64,000 bases of DNA. It comes from Agromyces italicus DSM 16388 (lineage in GTDB: Bacteria; Actinomycetota; Actinomycetes; Actinomycetales; Microbacteriaceae). Positions 8,066 to 16,599 of this stretch are shown here, piece by piece. The notes beneath the pieces are model-generated. The model saw only the letters and a list, made by a program, of their open reading frames with translations. It had not been told where the DNA came from and did no database searches. Location of the stretch: positions 620,001 through 684,000 of the forward strand of contig NZ_ATXF01000004.1 in assembly GCF_000421545.1 (NCBI RefSeq). Direction: 5' to 3'. Within the stretch, counting starts at the first letter, position 1, and the number at the start of each line of letters is the position of its first letter. A program made the translations under genes and the position numbers.

Positions 8066-9223
8066 ATGACGACGGCGAATGGAGTGCACGGGGTGCGGGT
8101 CGGAGTGATCGGCGGCGGACAGCTGGCCCGGATGATGGTGCCCGCGGCGATCGAACTCGGGGTCGACCTCCGGGTGCTCGCCGAGCAGAGCGGAATGGCG
8201 GCCGAGATCGCCGCGGAGCGTGTCGGCGACTACACCGACACGGAGACCGTGCTCGCGTTCGCGAAGACGGTCGACGTCGTCACCTTCGACCACGAGCACG
8301 TCCCGCAAGACGTGTTGCGCGCGATGGTCGACGCCGGGATCGCGGTGCATCCCGGCCCCGACGCGCTCGCCGTCGCGCAGGACAAGCTCGTCATGCGGGA
8401 GCGACTCTCGGAGCTCGGGCTTCCCGTGCCCGACTGGGCTCGCGTCGAGACGCCGGCAGAGCTCGACGAGTTCATCGCCGAGCACGGCGGCGCGGCCGTC
8501 GTGAAGACGCCGCGCGGCGGGTACGACGGCAAGGGCGTCCGAGTCGTGCACGCCGCCGCCGAGGTCGCCGAGTGGTTCGCGACGATCGTCGAGGACGGTC
8601 GTCGGGGCGCGCTGCTCGTCGAAGAGCTCGTCGACTTCCGCCGTGAGCTGGCGCAGCTCGTCGCCCGCCGACCGAGCGGCGAGATCGCGGCCTGGCCGGT
8701 CGTCGAGACCCTGCAGGTCGGCGGGGTCTGCAGCGAGGTCATCGCGCCGGCGCCCCGCTCGGCCGGGCGCCTCTCCGACGTCGCCGCCGAGGTGGCCATC
8801 ACGATCGCCGAGGGGCTCGGCGTCACCGGCGTGCTCGCGGTCGAGCTCTTCGAGACGACCGACGACCGCATCCTCGTGAACGAGCTCGCCATGCGCCCGC
8901 ACAACAGCGGCCACTGGTCGATGGACGGATCGACGACGGGGCAGTTCGAGCAGCACCTGCGCGCCGTCCTCGACCTGCCGCTCGGCGCCACCGGCAGCCG
9001 CGGCGACTGGTCGGTCATGGTCAACGTGCTCGGCGGCCCGGCCGAGGGCGCGCTGACCGACCGCTACGCGGAGGCGCTCGCCGGTCACCCCACGGTCAAG
9101 GTGCACAACTACGGCAAGGCGCCCCGACCGGGGCGCAAGATCGGTCACGTGACGGCGACGGGCGATGATCTCGACTCGGTCGTGTACGAGGCTCGCGCGG
9201 CGGCGGCGTTCTTCCAGGACTGA
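8066..9223 (+). CDS. purK: 5-(carboxyamino)imidazole ribonucleotide synthase
   Basis: Carboxylates AIR with bicarbonate and ATP to N5-CAIR in purine biosynthesis, acting just before PurE. The 385-residue protein has the ATP-grasp order: N-terminal GVIGGGQLARMM, DHEHVPQDVL, AVAQDKLVMRERL, the ATP lysine region VVKTPRGGYDGKGV, LLVEELVDF and the metal-binding end VNELAMRPHNSGH. GTG 8093, preceded by GGAG, is a possible alternative start that would remove nine non-conserved residues; the -10 box position fits ATG 8066. PurE follows 209 bp later, behind a repeat array and its own promoter. Confidence 0.95.
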   Translation: MTTANGVHGVRVGVIGGGQLARMMVPAAIELGVDLRVLAEQSGMAAEIAAERVGDYTDTETVLAFAKTVDVVTFDHEHVPQDVLRAMVDAGIAVHPGPDALAVAQDKLVMRERLSELGLPVPDWARVETPAELDEFIAEHGGAAVVKTPRGGYDGKGVRVVHAAAEVAEWFATIVEDGRRGALLVEELVDFRRELAQLVARRPSGEIAAWPVVETLQVGGVCSEVIAPAPRSAGRLSDVAAEVAITIAEGLGVTGVLAVELFETTDDRILVNELAMRPHNSGHWSMDGSTTGQFEQHLRAVLDLPLGATGSRGDWSVMVNVLGGPAEGALTDRYAEALAGHPTVKVHNYGKAPRPGRKIGHVTATGDDLDSVVYEARAAAAFFQD

Positions 9224-9257
9224 CTCCGAGAGCGGGGTGAGGAGCCGCGTCAGCCCC

Positions 9258-9383
9258 GTCTCGAAACCTGGGCGATCGTCGTGCTGGTTTCGAGACGGTC
9301 GCTCCGCTCCCTCCTCAACCCGCGGGTTTCGAGACGGTCGCTCCTCAACCCGCGGGTTTCGAGACGGTCGCTCCTCAACCCGC
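9258..9383. repeat. REP-like repeat array in the purK-purE spacer
   Basis: The 30-bp unit GGGTTTCGAGACGGTCGCTC (first 20 bases) ending CTCAACCCGC occurs exactly at 9324-9353 and 9354-9383, with a 39-bp variant at 9285-9323. An inverted copy of its start, GTCTCGAAACC, lies at 9258-9268 opposite GGTTTCGAGAC at 9286-9296 and could form a hairpin that ends purK transcription. The same kind of phrase (tcgagac next to ctcaacc) is, from memory, a common intergenic repeat in Microbacteriaceae. Confidence 0.85.
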
Positions 9384-9419
9384 TGGGGGGCGTTGCGGGC
9401 ATCTCCCAGCGCCCGCCCC

Positions 9420-9425
9420 TACACT
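9420..9425 (+). promoter_or_regulatory. -10 box of purE
   Basis: TACACT, seven bases before GTG 9433, directly after the repeat array. It implies purE has its own leaderless transcript. Confidence 0.55.
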
Positions 9426-9432
9426 CGATCAA

Positions 9433-9939
9433 GTGACTGAGACGAACACCAGCCCCCTCGTCGGCGTCGTGATGGGTTCCGATTCCGACTGGAACGTCAT
9501 GCGCGAGGCCTCCGCAGTGCTCGACGAGTTCGGCATCGCCCACGAGGTCGAGGTCGTCTCGGCGCACCGCACGCCCGAGAAGATGATCGCCTACGGCAAG
9601 GAGGCGGCCGGCCGCGGCCTGAAGGTCATCATCGCCGGCGCCGGCGGCGCCGCACACCTGCCCGGCATGCTCGCCTCGGTCACGACCCTGCCCGTCATCG
9701 GCGTGCCCGTGCCGCTCGCGAAGCTCGACGGTCTCGACTCGCTGCTCTCGATCGTGCAGATGCCCGGCGGCATCCCCGTCGCGACCATGGCGATCGGCGG
9801 CGCGAAGAACGCCGGACTCTACGCCGCACGAGTGCTCGGGGCATCCGACCCCGCGATCGCCGAGGCCCTCGAGCGCTACGCGCGTGACCTCGCCGCCCTC
9901 GTCGAGGAGAAGAACGAACGGTTGAAGCAGTCGCGATGA
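9433..9939 (+). CDS. purE: N5-carboxyaminoimidazole ribonucleotide mutase
   Basis: Converts N5-CAIR to CAIR, the step after PurK. At 168 residues it is a normal class I PurE, with the N-terminal [13 protein letters not shown], the catalytic His region [23 protein letters not shown] and the C-terminal [20 protein letters not shown]. The start is GTG 9433. Its last codons overlap the next start as ATGA (9936-9939), so the LCP gene downstream is probably translated from the same mRNA. Confidence 0.97.
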   Translation: MTETNTSPLVGVVMGSDSDWNVMREASAVLDEFGIAHEVEVVSAHRTPEKMIAYGKEAAGRGLKVIIAGAGGAAHLPGMLASVTTLPVIGVPVPLAKLDGLDSLLSIVQMPGGIPVATMAIGGAKNAGLYAARVLGASDPAIAEALERYARDLAALVEEKNERLKQSR

Positions 9940-11309
9940 GTCTCGCAGCAAGTCCCATCCGATACCCGGATGTCGCCTCGCGCAGCCTGATGACCCGTCG
10001 CGGCTGGTGGCTCGTCGTGCTCAACTTCCTCGTCCCGGGTGCGCCGCAGGTGCTCGCGGGCAATCGGAGGCTGGGGCGCTTCGGGCTCGGCGCGACGCTC
10101 GTGCTCTGGGTGCTCGCCCTGCTCGCGTTGTTGTCGTGGCTGTTCTGGCGCACCGCCCTGTTCACGATCGCCTCGACGCCATGGACCCTTTGGCTCGTCG
10201 CGCTGGTGCTCGCGTTCTACGCGGTGCTGTGGGTGGTACTCACACTCGACACCCTGCGGCTCGTGCGGATCGTGAAGACCGCACCATCGGCGCGCGGCTG
10301 GATCGCCGGCCTCACGACGGTCGTCATGGTGCTGGTCTCCGGCACCGCCGCCTACGGCGCCTACCTCGCCACGACCACAGGCGGGGTGATCTCATCGATG
10401 TTCGTCGCCGGCCCGAGCCTGCCGCCCGACGAGAACGGGCGCTACAACATCCTGCTGCTGGGTGGCGACTCCGGCCCCGACCGCGAGGGCATGCGGCCCG
10501 ACAGCATGTCGGTCGTCTCGATCGATGCCGACACCGGTGCGGCCGTGACGATCGGCCTGCCGCGCGACCTCGAGTACTTCCCGTTCTCGGAGGGGTCGCC
10601 CCTCGCCGAGGTCTACCCCGAGGGCTACGGGGCGATCGACGGCTGCGAGGTCGATGTCTGCCAGCTGAACTCGGTGTACACCGAGGTCGAGCTGAAGAGC
10701 CCCGAGATGTACCCGAACGCGGTCGCACAAGGTTCCGAGCCCGGCATCGAGGGCATGCGCGACGCCGCCGAGGGCATCACCGGCCTCGACATCCAGTACT
10801 ACGCGCTCATCGACATGCAGGGCTTCGAGGCACTCGTCGACGCGCTCGGCGGGGTCGACATCAACGTCGAGACCCGCATCCCGATCGGCGGCGACGAGGA
10901 CAACAACGGTGTCGACGGCTGGATCGAGCCCGGCCAGCAGCACCTCGACGGCTACCACGCGCTCTGGTACGGCCGTGCGCGCTACGGCGTCGCCGACGGC
11001 GACTACGCGCGGATGGCGAGGCAGCGCGTGCTGCAGGAGGCGATCCTGCGCCAGTTCAACCCCGCCAACGTGCTGGCGAAGTTCCAAGAGGTCGCCACGG
11101 CGGGCGCCGACACCGTGAAGACCGACGTGCCGCAGTCGAGCCTCGGCTACTTCGTCAACCTGGGGATGAAGACGAAGGAACTGCCGATGGGTCACGTCGA
11201 GCTCACACCGGAGAACGGCATCGACCCGACCGACCCCGACTACGAGTACATCCGCCAGCTCGTCGCCGAGGCGATCGCACCGCCGGCGACGGAGGCACCG
11301 GCCGAGTAG
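9936..11309 (+). CDS. LytR-CpsA-Psr (LCP) family wall-polymer ligase
   Basis: LCP enzymes move lipid-linked glycopolymers onto peptidoglycan on the outer membrane face. The 457-residue protein has about four hydrophobic segments in residues 20-140. The extracellular LCP domain follows: [11 protein letters not shown] (about 170), [15 protein letters not shown], the Arg-containing GLPRDLEYF, a central [22 protein letters not shown], and the conserved [16 protein letters not shown] near residue 350. The multi-span N-terminus is longer than the single anchor of many LCP proteins. Placement at the left edge of the glycan region, coupled to purE, suggests it attaches one of the polymers made downstream. 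Confidence 0.92.
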   Translation: MSLAASPIRYPDVASRSLMTRRGWWLVVLNFLVPGAPQVLAGNRRLGRFGLGATLVLWVLALLALLSWLFWRTALFTIASTPWTLWLVALVLAFYAVLWVVLTLDTLRLVRIVKTAPSARGWIAGLTTVVMVLVSGTAAYGAYLATTTGGVISSMFVAGPSLPPDENGRYNILLLGGDSGPDREGMRPDSMSVVSIDADTGAAVTIGLPRDLEYFPFSEGSPLAEVYPEGYGAIDGCEVDVCQLNSVYTEVELKSPEMYPNAVAQGSEPGIEGMRDAAEGITGLDIQYYALIDMQGFEALVDALGGVDINVETRIPIGGDEDNNGVDGWIEPGQQHLDGYHALWYGRARYGVADGDYARMARQRVLQEAILRQFNPANVLAKFQEVATAGADTVKTDVPQSSLGYFVNLGMKTKELPMGHVELTPENGIDPTDPDYEYIRQLVAEAIAPPATEAPAE

Positions 11310-11350
11310 GGCTCGATTCGCGCGGGTCCGTCGTCGGTGCGGCGATCGGA

Positions 11351-11356
11351 TAGGAT
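11351..11356 (+). promoter_or_regulatory. -10 box of the first acyltransferase gene
   Basis: TAGGAT, 53 bases before the TTG start at 11410. Confidence 0.45.
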
Positions 11357-11409
11357 CGCTGCGTTCCATTCAGGAAGACGCCGCCGAAGCGGAGAGACAG
11401 GACCTCCGC

Positions 11410-13437
11410 TTGACACTCACGACTGCGACTGCCGCCACCGAAACCCGCACGGAGCAGCCGATCGGCCCGCCGATCGCGTATCGTCACGATCTCGACGGGC
11501 TTCGCGCGCTCGCGATCGCCCTCGTCGTCGCGTATCACGTGTGGTTCGGCCGGGTCTCGGGCGGCGTGGACGTGTTCCTCATGCTGTCCGCGTTCTTCCT
11601 CACCGGCTCGTTCCTCCGACGTCTCGAACGCGGTGGCCGACCGGGAATCCCGCGCTACTGGGCACGCACCTTCGCGCGACTGCTCCCGGCCGTCGCCGTC
11701 ACCCTGCTCGGGGTGCTGGCCTTGACGGCGATCGCGATCCCCGCATCGCAGTGGCCGTCGATCTGGCAGCAGACCTGGGCATCACTCGTCTACATGCAGA
11801 ACTGGGTGCTCGCTGCGACGGCGGTCGACTACTACGCGCCGCGCGACGCCCTCACCAGCCCGCTTCTGCACTTCTGGTCGCTCTCCATTCAGGGCCAGGT
11901 GTTCGTGCTCTGGCCGCTGCTCATCGGCACGGCCTGGTTCATCCATCGGCGCACCCGGTTCTCGCTGCGAGCCGTGATGCTGACCGTGTTCGCACTCGTG
12001 TTCGCCGCCTCGTTCGCCTTCTCCATCGTCGAGACCTCCGCGAACCAGGGTTCGGCGTACTTCAACACCTTCACCCGGCTCTGGGAGTTCGCGCTCGGCT
12101 CGATGCTCGCGCTGCTCGTGCCGGCGATCCGGCTCGGGCCGATGATCCGGAGCGTCCTCGGCTGGCTCGGCCTCGCGGGCATCGTCAGCTGCGGGATCGT
12201 CCTGGACGTCGCCGGCGGATTCCCGGGGTACCTCGCGCTCTGGCCGACCCTCTCCGCGGCCGCCGTCATCCTCGCGGGGTGCGGTCCGGTCGTGCGCACG
12301 TCGCCGTACGCGCTGCTCTCCTCGCGGCCGCTGCGGGCCCTCGGCCGGAACGCGTACGCGCTGTATCTCGTCCACTGGCCGCTGCTCATCGCCGCGATCG
12401 CGGTTCGCGACGGCCGGGCTCCCGGCATCCTCGTCGGAACCGCGGTGGTGGGCGCGAGCCTCGTCATCGCCTGGGCGCTCACCACGTTCGTCGAACGCCC
12501 CATCCGGCGCCGCGCCGAATCGCCGGCCCGTGCCGTCCTGGTGATCGTGCTCTCGTTCTCGCTCGTGGCCGTCCCGCTTCCGGCGTGGACCGCCTACGCG
12601 ACGGGCGAGGCCGAGCGGTTGGTGGCCGAGCAGGGCGAGCGCTACCCCGGCGCCCGGGTGCTGCTGCCCGGAGCCGAGCAGGTCGAACCGAGGAAGGAAT
12701 TGCTGCCCGCGCCGACGATGCTCGATCGCGAATGGGTCTCGCTCGGCGAAGCATGCGAGAACGAACTGCTGCCCGCCGGTGCGCTGGCGGGGGCCTGCGG
12801 GCAATCGGCCGGGTCCGGCGAGCGGTTGCTCGTGGTCGTCGGCGACTCGCACGCCGAGCAGTTCATGGGTGCGCTCGTGCCCGTGGCGGAGGCGCAGAAC
12901 TGGCGGCTGAGTTCGATCCTCAAAGGCGGCTGCGGCTTCGGCATCGACGACGCGACGCTCTCTCGGGAGTGCCGGGAGTGGAACGAGCGGGTGCTCGACC
13001 ACCTCATCCGGCTGAAGCCCGACGCGGTGTTCACCGTCGTGACGGCGGCCGAGCCCGACGGGCCCGGTGAACGCCTGACTCCCGGCGTGGGTGCCGCCAT
13101 CGATCAGTTGGACGCTGCGGGCATCGAGGTGATCGGCGTTCGGGACCACCCGCGATTCGCCGCGAACAAGTACACGTGCGCGCTCGAGAACCTCGCCGAT
13201 CCCTCGGTGTGCGAGGTTTCGGTGGAGCATGCGCTCGCGGCCGTGAACCCGGCTGCCGCGCTCGTGTCCGAGCGGCTCGCGCTCGTCGACCTGACGCCGG
13301 CGATATGTCCTGAGGGGACGTGTCGCGTCGTCATCGGGAACACCGCGGTCTACCTCGACAACAACCATCTGACCTGGACCTACGCGAGATCCATGGCGCC
13401 CCATCTGGCCGCACAGCTCGGCGTCACCACGGGCTGA
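11410..13437 (+). CDS. OafA/YrhL-type acyltransferase with C-terminal SGNH domain
   Basis: Probably O-acetylates a surface polysaccharide. The 675-residue protein starts at TTG 11410 with an AGGAC about six bases upstream; no better start is near. Residues up to ~400 are the acyltransferase-3 membrane domain, about ten segments, with HDLDGLRALAIALVVAYH containing the family's conserved His, and LYLVHWPLLI near the end. The C-terminal SGNH/AT1-like domain has GDSHAEQF (about 477) and the closing DNNHLTW (about 650), giving a Ser and Asp-x-x-His set. The region GGVDVFLMLSAFFLTG replaces the usual VFFVISGFLI. It has a paralogue of the same layout at 34538. Confidence 0.88.
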   Translation: MTLTTATAATETRTEQPIGPPIAYRHDLDGLRALAIALVVAYHVWFGRVSGGVDVFLMLSAFFLTGSFLRRLERGGRPGIPRYWARTFARLLPAVAVTLLGVLALTAIAIPASQWPSIWQQTWASLVYMQNWVLAATAVDYYAPRDALTSPLLHFWSLSIQGQVFVLWPLLIGTAWFIHRRTRFSLRAVMLTVFALVFAASFAFSIVETSANQGSAYFNTFTRLWEFALGSMLALLVPAIRLGPMIRSVLGWLGLAGIVSCGIVLDVAGGFPGYLALWPTLSAAAVILAGCGPVVRTSPYALLSSRPLRALGRNAYALYLVHWPLLIAAIAVRDGRAPGILVGTAVVGASLVIAWALTTFVERPIRRRAESPARAVLVIVLSFSLVAVPLPAWTAYATGEAERLVAEQGERYPGARVLLPGAEQVEPRKELLPAPTMLDREWVSLGEACENELLPAGALAGACGQSAGSGERLLVVVGDSHAEQFMGALVPVAEAQNWRLSSILKGGCGFGIDDATLSRECREWNERVLDHLIRLKPDAVFTVVTAAEPDGPGERLTPGVGAAIDQLDAAGIEVIGVRDHPRFAANKYTCALENLADPSVCEVSVEHALAAVNPAAALVSERLALVDLTPAICPEGTCRVVIGNTAVYLDNNHLTWTYARSMAPHLAAQLGVTTG

Positions 13438-13446
13438 GCAGCTTCG

Positions 13447-13469
13447 CGACGGGACCCGGAGTCCCGTCG
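13447..13469. terminator. bidirectional hairpin terminator
   Basis: Perfect 9-bp stem CGACGGGAC / GTCCCGTCG with loop CCGGA, midway between two convergent genes (stops at 13437 and 13480). Confidence 0.75.
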
Positions 13470-13479
13470 GATCGGCAGA

Positions 13480-14619
13480 TCAGAGGTCGGCGTGCAGCTG
13501 CCAGACGCGTTCGGCAGAGTCGCGCCAGGTGAAGGCCTGCGCGCGGTCGGTGCCCGCGATCGACATGCGATCGGCCAGCTCCGAATCTTCGACGACCGCG
13601 GTGATCGCCGCCGCGAGGCGCTCGGCGTACCCCGCGCCGCCGCCGACGGCGACGGCACGGCCGGCCTCGGCACCGACCTCGACGTACGCGGGGGTGTCGG
13701 AGTGGATCACGGGGACGCCCAGGCTGAACGCCTCGATGAGCGAGGTGCCCGAGCCCTCGTCGTGGCTCGGGGCGACGAAGGCGGTGGCGCCCGACAGGAC
13801 CGTCGCGAGATCCGCCGGGTCGTCGAGCTCGAGCGCCCGAACCCTTCCGCGAGACACGCCGGCCTCCTCGGCGACCGTCGCGAGATGCTGCTCGCCCCAG
13901 TTCTCGGGGCCGAGCACGATGATCGGGAGGTCGGGGGAGTCGTCCCGGCCGAGCGCCTCGAGCAGATCGCCCACGCCGTTGCCCGGATCGAGCGATCCGG
14001 CGGTGACGAGATACCCGCCCGGCAGTGCGAAGCGCGCCGCGCGGTCGGCGGCGTCGCGCGGGAGCTTGAGGCCGAGGCGCGGAGCGGTGCCGATCACCCG
14101 CACCCGGTCGCCGAAGTCGGCGACGAGGGCGAGACGCTCGGCGAGGGCGTGCGTGGGCACGACGACGGCGTCGGCGTGCTTGCGCGCGCGCTTCATCATG
14201 GCCTTGTGCCAGGCGACCGTGGTCGGCGTGAGCGACTCGGGATTCGTCCACGCGAGGAGGTCGTGGACGGTGACGACCGTCTGATCGACGCCGGCCGAGG
14301 CGTTGTGCCGACGCAACGGTGCGAACAGGCTCGGCGCGTGGATCATTCCGCCGCCGGGCGAGGTCGTGAGACCGAACTGCCACGCCGCAGCGAGTTCGCG
14401 CCGCGCGAGGCTCGACTTGTACAGGCCTGCGAGCCCGGGCAGGCGCTCGAGAACGAGCTCGTAGTCGTTCGGCAGCGAGGAGGAGACGACGCCCTCGACC
14501 TCGCACCCGGGGGGAGCAGCCGCGATCAGCGACGCCGTGAGCGCCTCGGTGTAGCGGCCGAGCGCTCCGGAGACCGGCGCGACGACCTGGTCGACGATCA
14601 TCCGGAGTGTGGTGGGCAT
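13480..14619 (-). CDS. glycosyltransferase, GT4-like (GT-B fold)
   Basis: A 379-residue retaining glycosyltransferase, starting at ATG 14619 after a strong GAAGGAGGGG. The N-terminal half contains VVTVHDLLAWTNP, the acceptor-side phrase common in mannosyl- and related GT4 enzymes, and KHADAVVVPTHALAERL. The C-terminal half has LVTAGSLDPGNGVGDLLEAL and the donor-binding VAPSHDEGSGTSLIEAFSLG, with the EX7E-like acidic pair. It is soluble and probably works at the inner membrane face. It faces a GT2 pair across a 167-bp divergent region. Donor and acceptor cannot be inferred, although mannose is plausible from the family. Confidence 0.85.
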   Translation of the reverse strand: MPTTLRMIVDQVVAPVSGALGRYTEALTASLIAAAPPGCEVEGVVSSSLPNDYELVLERLPGLAGLYKSSLARRELAAAWQFGLTTSPGGGMIHAPSLFAPLRRHNASAGVDQTVVTVHDLLAWTNPESLTPTTVAWHKAMMKRARKHADAVVVPTHALAERLALVADFGDRVRVIGTAPRLGLKLPRDAADRAARFALPGGYLVTAGSLDPGNGVGDLLEALGRDDSPDLPIIVLGPENWGEQHLATVAEEAGVSRGRVRALELDDPADLATVLSGATAFVAPSHDEGSGTSLIEAFSLGVPVIHSDTPAYVEVGAEAGRAVAVGGGAGYAERLAAAITAVVEDSELADRMSIAGTDRAQAFTWRDSAERVWQLHADL

Positions 14620-14654
14620 GCCCCTCCTTCGAATGTCGTACGGTCGAATCACCC

Positions 14655-14660
14655 AATCTA
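14655..14660 (-). promoter_or_regulatory. -10 box of the GT4 gene at 13480-14619
   Basis: TAGATT on the minus strand, 35 bases before ATG 14619. Confidence 0.4.
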
Positions 14661-14786
14661 TCGCCCCGCTCCCCGAGAATCTGTCGAGAGCCCGCTTCTG
14701 TGGAAAGCCCGGCCCCGCAGACAGGGCAAGATAGTGGGGAGCCTTCCCGGGAGTCGGGGAGATCCTCCCGAGATCAGTGAGAGTCG

Positions 14787-15737
14787 ATGAGTCCGTCACC
14801 TGTGCCACCGCGCGTCGTCGCCGTCGTCGTCGCCTACAACCGGGCCGAGCTCCTCGCCGAGGTGCTCGACGCGCTCGGCGCCCAGCGCACCGCGCTCGAG
14901 AAGGTCGTCGTCGTCGACAACGCCTCCACGGATGCCTCGGCCGACGTCGCACGCGGGGCGGGCGAACTCGTCGACCTCGTGACCCTGCCGCGCAACACGG
15001 GCGGCGCAGGCGGCTTCGCCGCGGGCATGGCCGTCGCACTCGCCGACCACGACCCCGACTGGCTCTGGCTCATGGACGACGACACCGTCCCGACCGAGCG
15101 CGCGCTCACCGAACTCCTCGCTGCGGTCGACGGCACCGACCACGTCGTCGCGGGCTCCCGCGTCGTGTGGCACGACGGCACCGAGCATCCCATGAACACC
15201 CCGCGCGAGAAGCCCTTCGTCGGCAAGGCGGAGCGCGTCGCCGCGGCGCGCCGGGGCGGCATCCCCATTCGCAGCACCTCGTTCGTCTCGATGCTCGTGC
15301 GCGCCGGCGTCGTGCGCGAGATCGGCCTGCCGATCGCCGACTACTTCATCTGGAACGACGACTTCGAGTACTCGACCCGGGCGCTGCGCGGCCGCACCGG
15401 GTTGCACGTGCCCGCCTCGGTCGTCGTGCACAAGACCAAGGTGCTCGGCGCGAGCGATGCCGATCCCGGTCCGCGTTTCTACTACGAGGTGCGCAACAAG
15501 CTGTGGATGTTCCGGCGTTCCCAGAGCCTCGGCCCGTTCGAGAAGGCGGTGTACGGCGCGTCGAGTGTGCGCCGCTGGATCCGCACCGTCGTGCGCTCAG
15601 CCGATCGCACGGTGCTCCGCGACGGGTGGAGGCGCGGCTATCGCGACGGCACCCGCACGAGGCCGCGGCCGAACGCGATGGCCCTCGCCGGCCTCGGGCG
15701 CGCGAGCGACGCCGTGGCGGAGGTGGAGCCCGCATGA
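14787..15737 (+). CDS. GT2 glycosyltransferase, galactofuranosyl/rhamnosyl-transferase type
   Basis: A 316-residue inverting GT-A enzyme. VAVVVAYNRAELL and VVVVDNASTD form the nucleotide-binding start, LWLMDDDTVP is the metal-binding Asp cluster (about residue 92), and YFIWNDDFEYSTRA (about 185) carries the catalytic-base Asp, followed by VHKTK. This layout, including an acidic WNDDFEY segment and a later His, is that of the GlfT/rhamnosyltransferase group and is shared with the GlfT2-like protein at 47155. It could therefore add the first galactofuranose to a lipid-linked primer, as GlfT1 does, but that is inference. The stop overlaps the next start as ATGA. Confidence 0.82.
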   Translation: MSPSPVPPRVVAVVVAYNRAELLAEVLDALGAQRTALEKVVVVDNASTDASADVARGAGELVDLVTLPRNTGGAGGFAAGMAVALADHDPDWLWLMDDDTVPTERALTELLAAVDGTDHVVAGSRVVWHDGTEHPMNTPREKPFVGKAERVAAARRGGIPIRSTSFVSMLVRAGVVREIGLPIADYFIWNDDFEYSTRALRGRTGLHVPASVVVHKTKVLGASDADPGPRFYYEVRNKLWMFRRSQSLGPFEKAVYGASSVRRWIRTVVRSADRTVLRDGWRRGYRDGTRTRPRPNAMALAGLGRASDAVAEVEPA

Positions 15738-16570
15738 GCGCGGATTTCTCGCTGCTCATGCCGGTCTACCGAGGCGACGACGCCGCCCATTTCGCGAAGG
15801 CGTTCACCTCGAGCGTCGGCGATCAGACGGTCAAACCGGCGCAGGTCGTGCTCGTGCAGGACGGCCCGGTCGGCGATGAGCTCGCGGCCGCGATCGACCG
15901 CGTCGTCGAGGCGAGCCCCGTGCCCGTCACCCGTCACGTCATCGACGAGAACGTCGGGCTCGCCCGCGCGCTCGACCTCGGACTCACGCTTTGCGAGCAC
16001 GAGATCGTCGCCCGCATCGACGCCGACGACATCTCGCTCGCCGAGCGCTTCGCCAAGCAGCTGCCGATCGTCGAGGGCGGCGTCGACCTCGTCGGCACGG
16101 GCATGTTCGAGTTCCTCGACGACGGCGGTGCCATCGTCGGCCGGCGCACCCCCCGCACCGGACACGACGAGATCGCCCGCTACGCGAGGTTCCACGACCC
16201 GTTCAGCCACCCGACCGTGATGTACCGCCGCAGCGCGGTCGAGCGGGCGGGCGGCTATCAGCCGCTCGGGCTCATGGAGGACTACTGGTTGTTCGCGAGG
16301 ATGATCGACTCCGGGGCATCCGTCGAGAATCTCGCCGAACCCCTCGTGATGTACCGCGTCGGAGCCGGCGCCTACGCGCGCCGCGGCGGCAGGGCGCAGT
16401 GGAGGAGCGAACTGGAGCTGCAGCGGGCGCTGCGGAGGATCCGCTTCACGAGCCGGTGGGAGTACCTGCGCAACGTGACCGTGCGCGGGGTGTACCGCTT
16501 CGTGCCCGAAGGGCTGCGGAAGGTCGCGTATCGCCGGTTGATCGCGGGTGGGGGCGCCGCGCGCGACTGA
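15734..16570 (+). CDS. GT2 glycosyltransferase
   Basis: A 278-residue GT-A enzyme beginning FSLLMPVYRGDDAAHF, with VVLVQDGPVGDEL and the metal-binding IARIDADD (about residue 92). Downstream features are FSHPTVMYRRSAVERAGGY and LMEDYWLFARMI, typical of EpsE/WaaE-like chain-elongating transferases. It starts at ATG 15734 and overlaps the upstream GT2 by four bases, so the two are made together and probably act on the same glycan. The final 40 residues are basic and may bind the membrane. The sugar is unknown. Confidence 0.85.
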   Translation: MSADFSLLMPVYRGDDAAHFAKAFTSSVGDQTVKPAQVVLVQDGPVGDELAAAIDRVVEASPVPVTRHVIDENVGLARALDLGLTLCEHEIVARIDADDISLAERFAKQLPIVEGGVDLVGTGMFEFLDDGGAIVGRRTPRTGHDEIARYARFHDPFSHPTVMYRRSAVERAGGYQPLGLMEDYWLFARMIDSGASVENLAEPLVMYRVGAGAYARRGGRAQWRSELELQRALRRIRFTSRWEYLRNVTVRGVYRFVPEGLRKVAYRRLIAGGGAARD

Positions 16571-16599
16571 CGCGAACCGGCGGTCAGGCCGCAGTCGAC

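Noticed and set aside
9258..9383. Repeat array as a CRISPR array
   Set aside because: Units abut without spacers and vary in length; it looks like a REP-type element.
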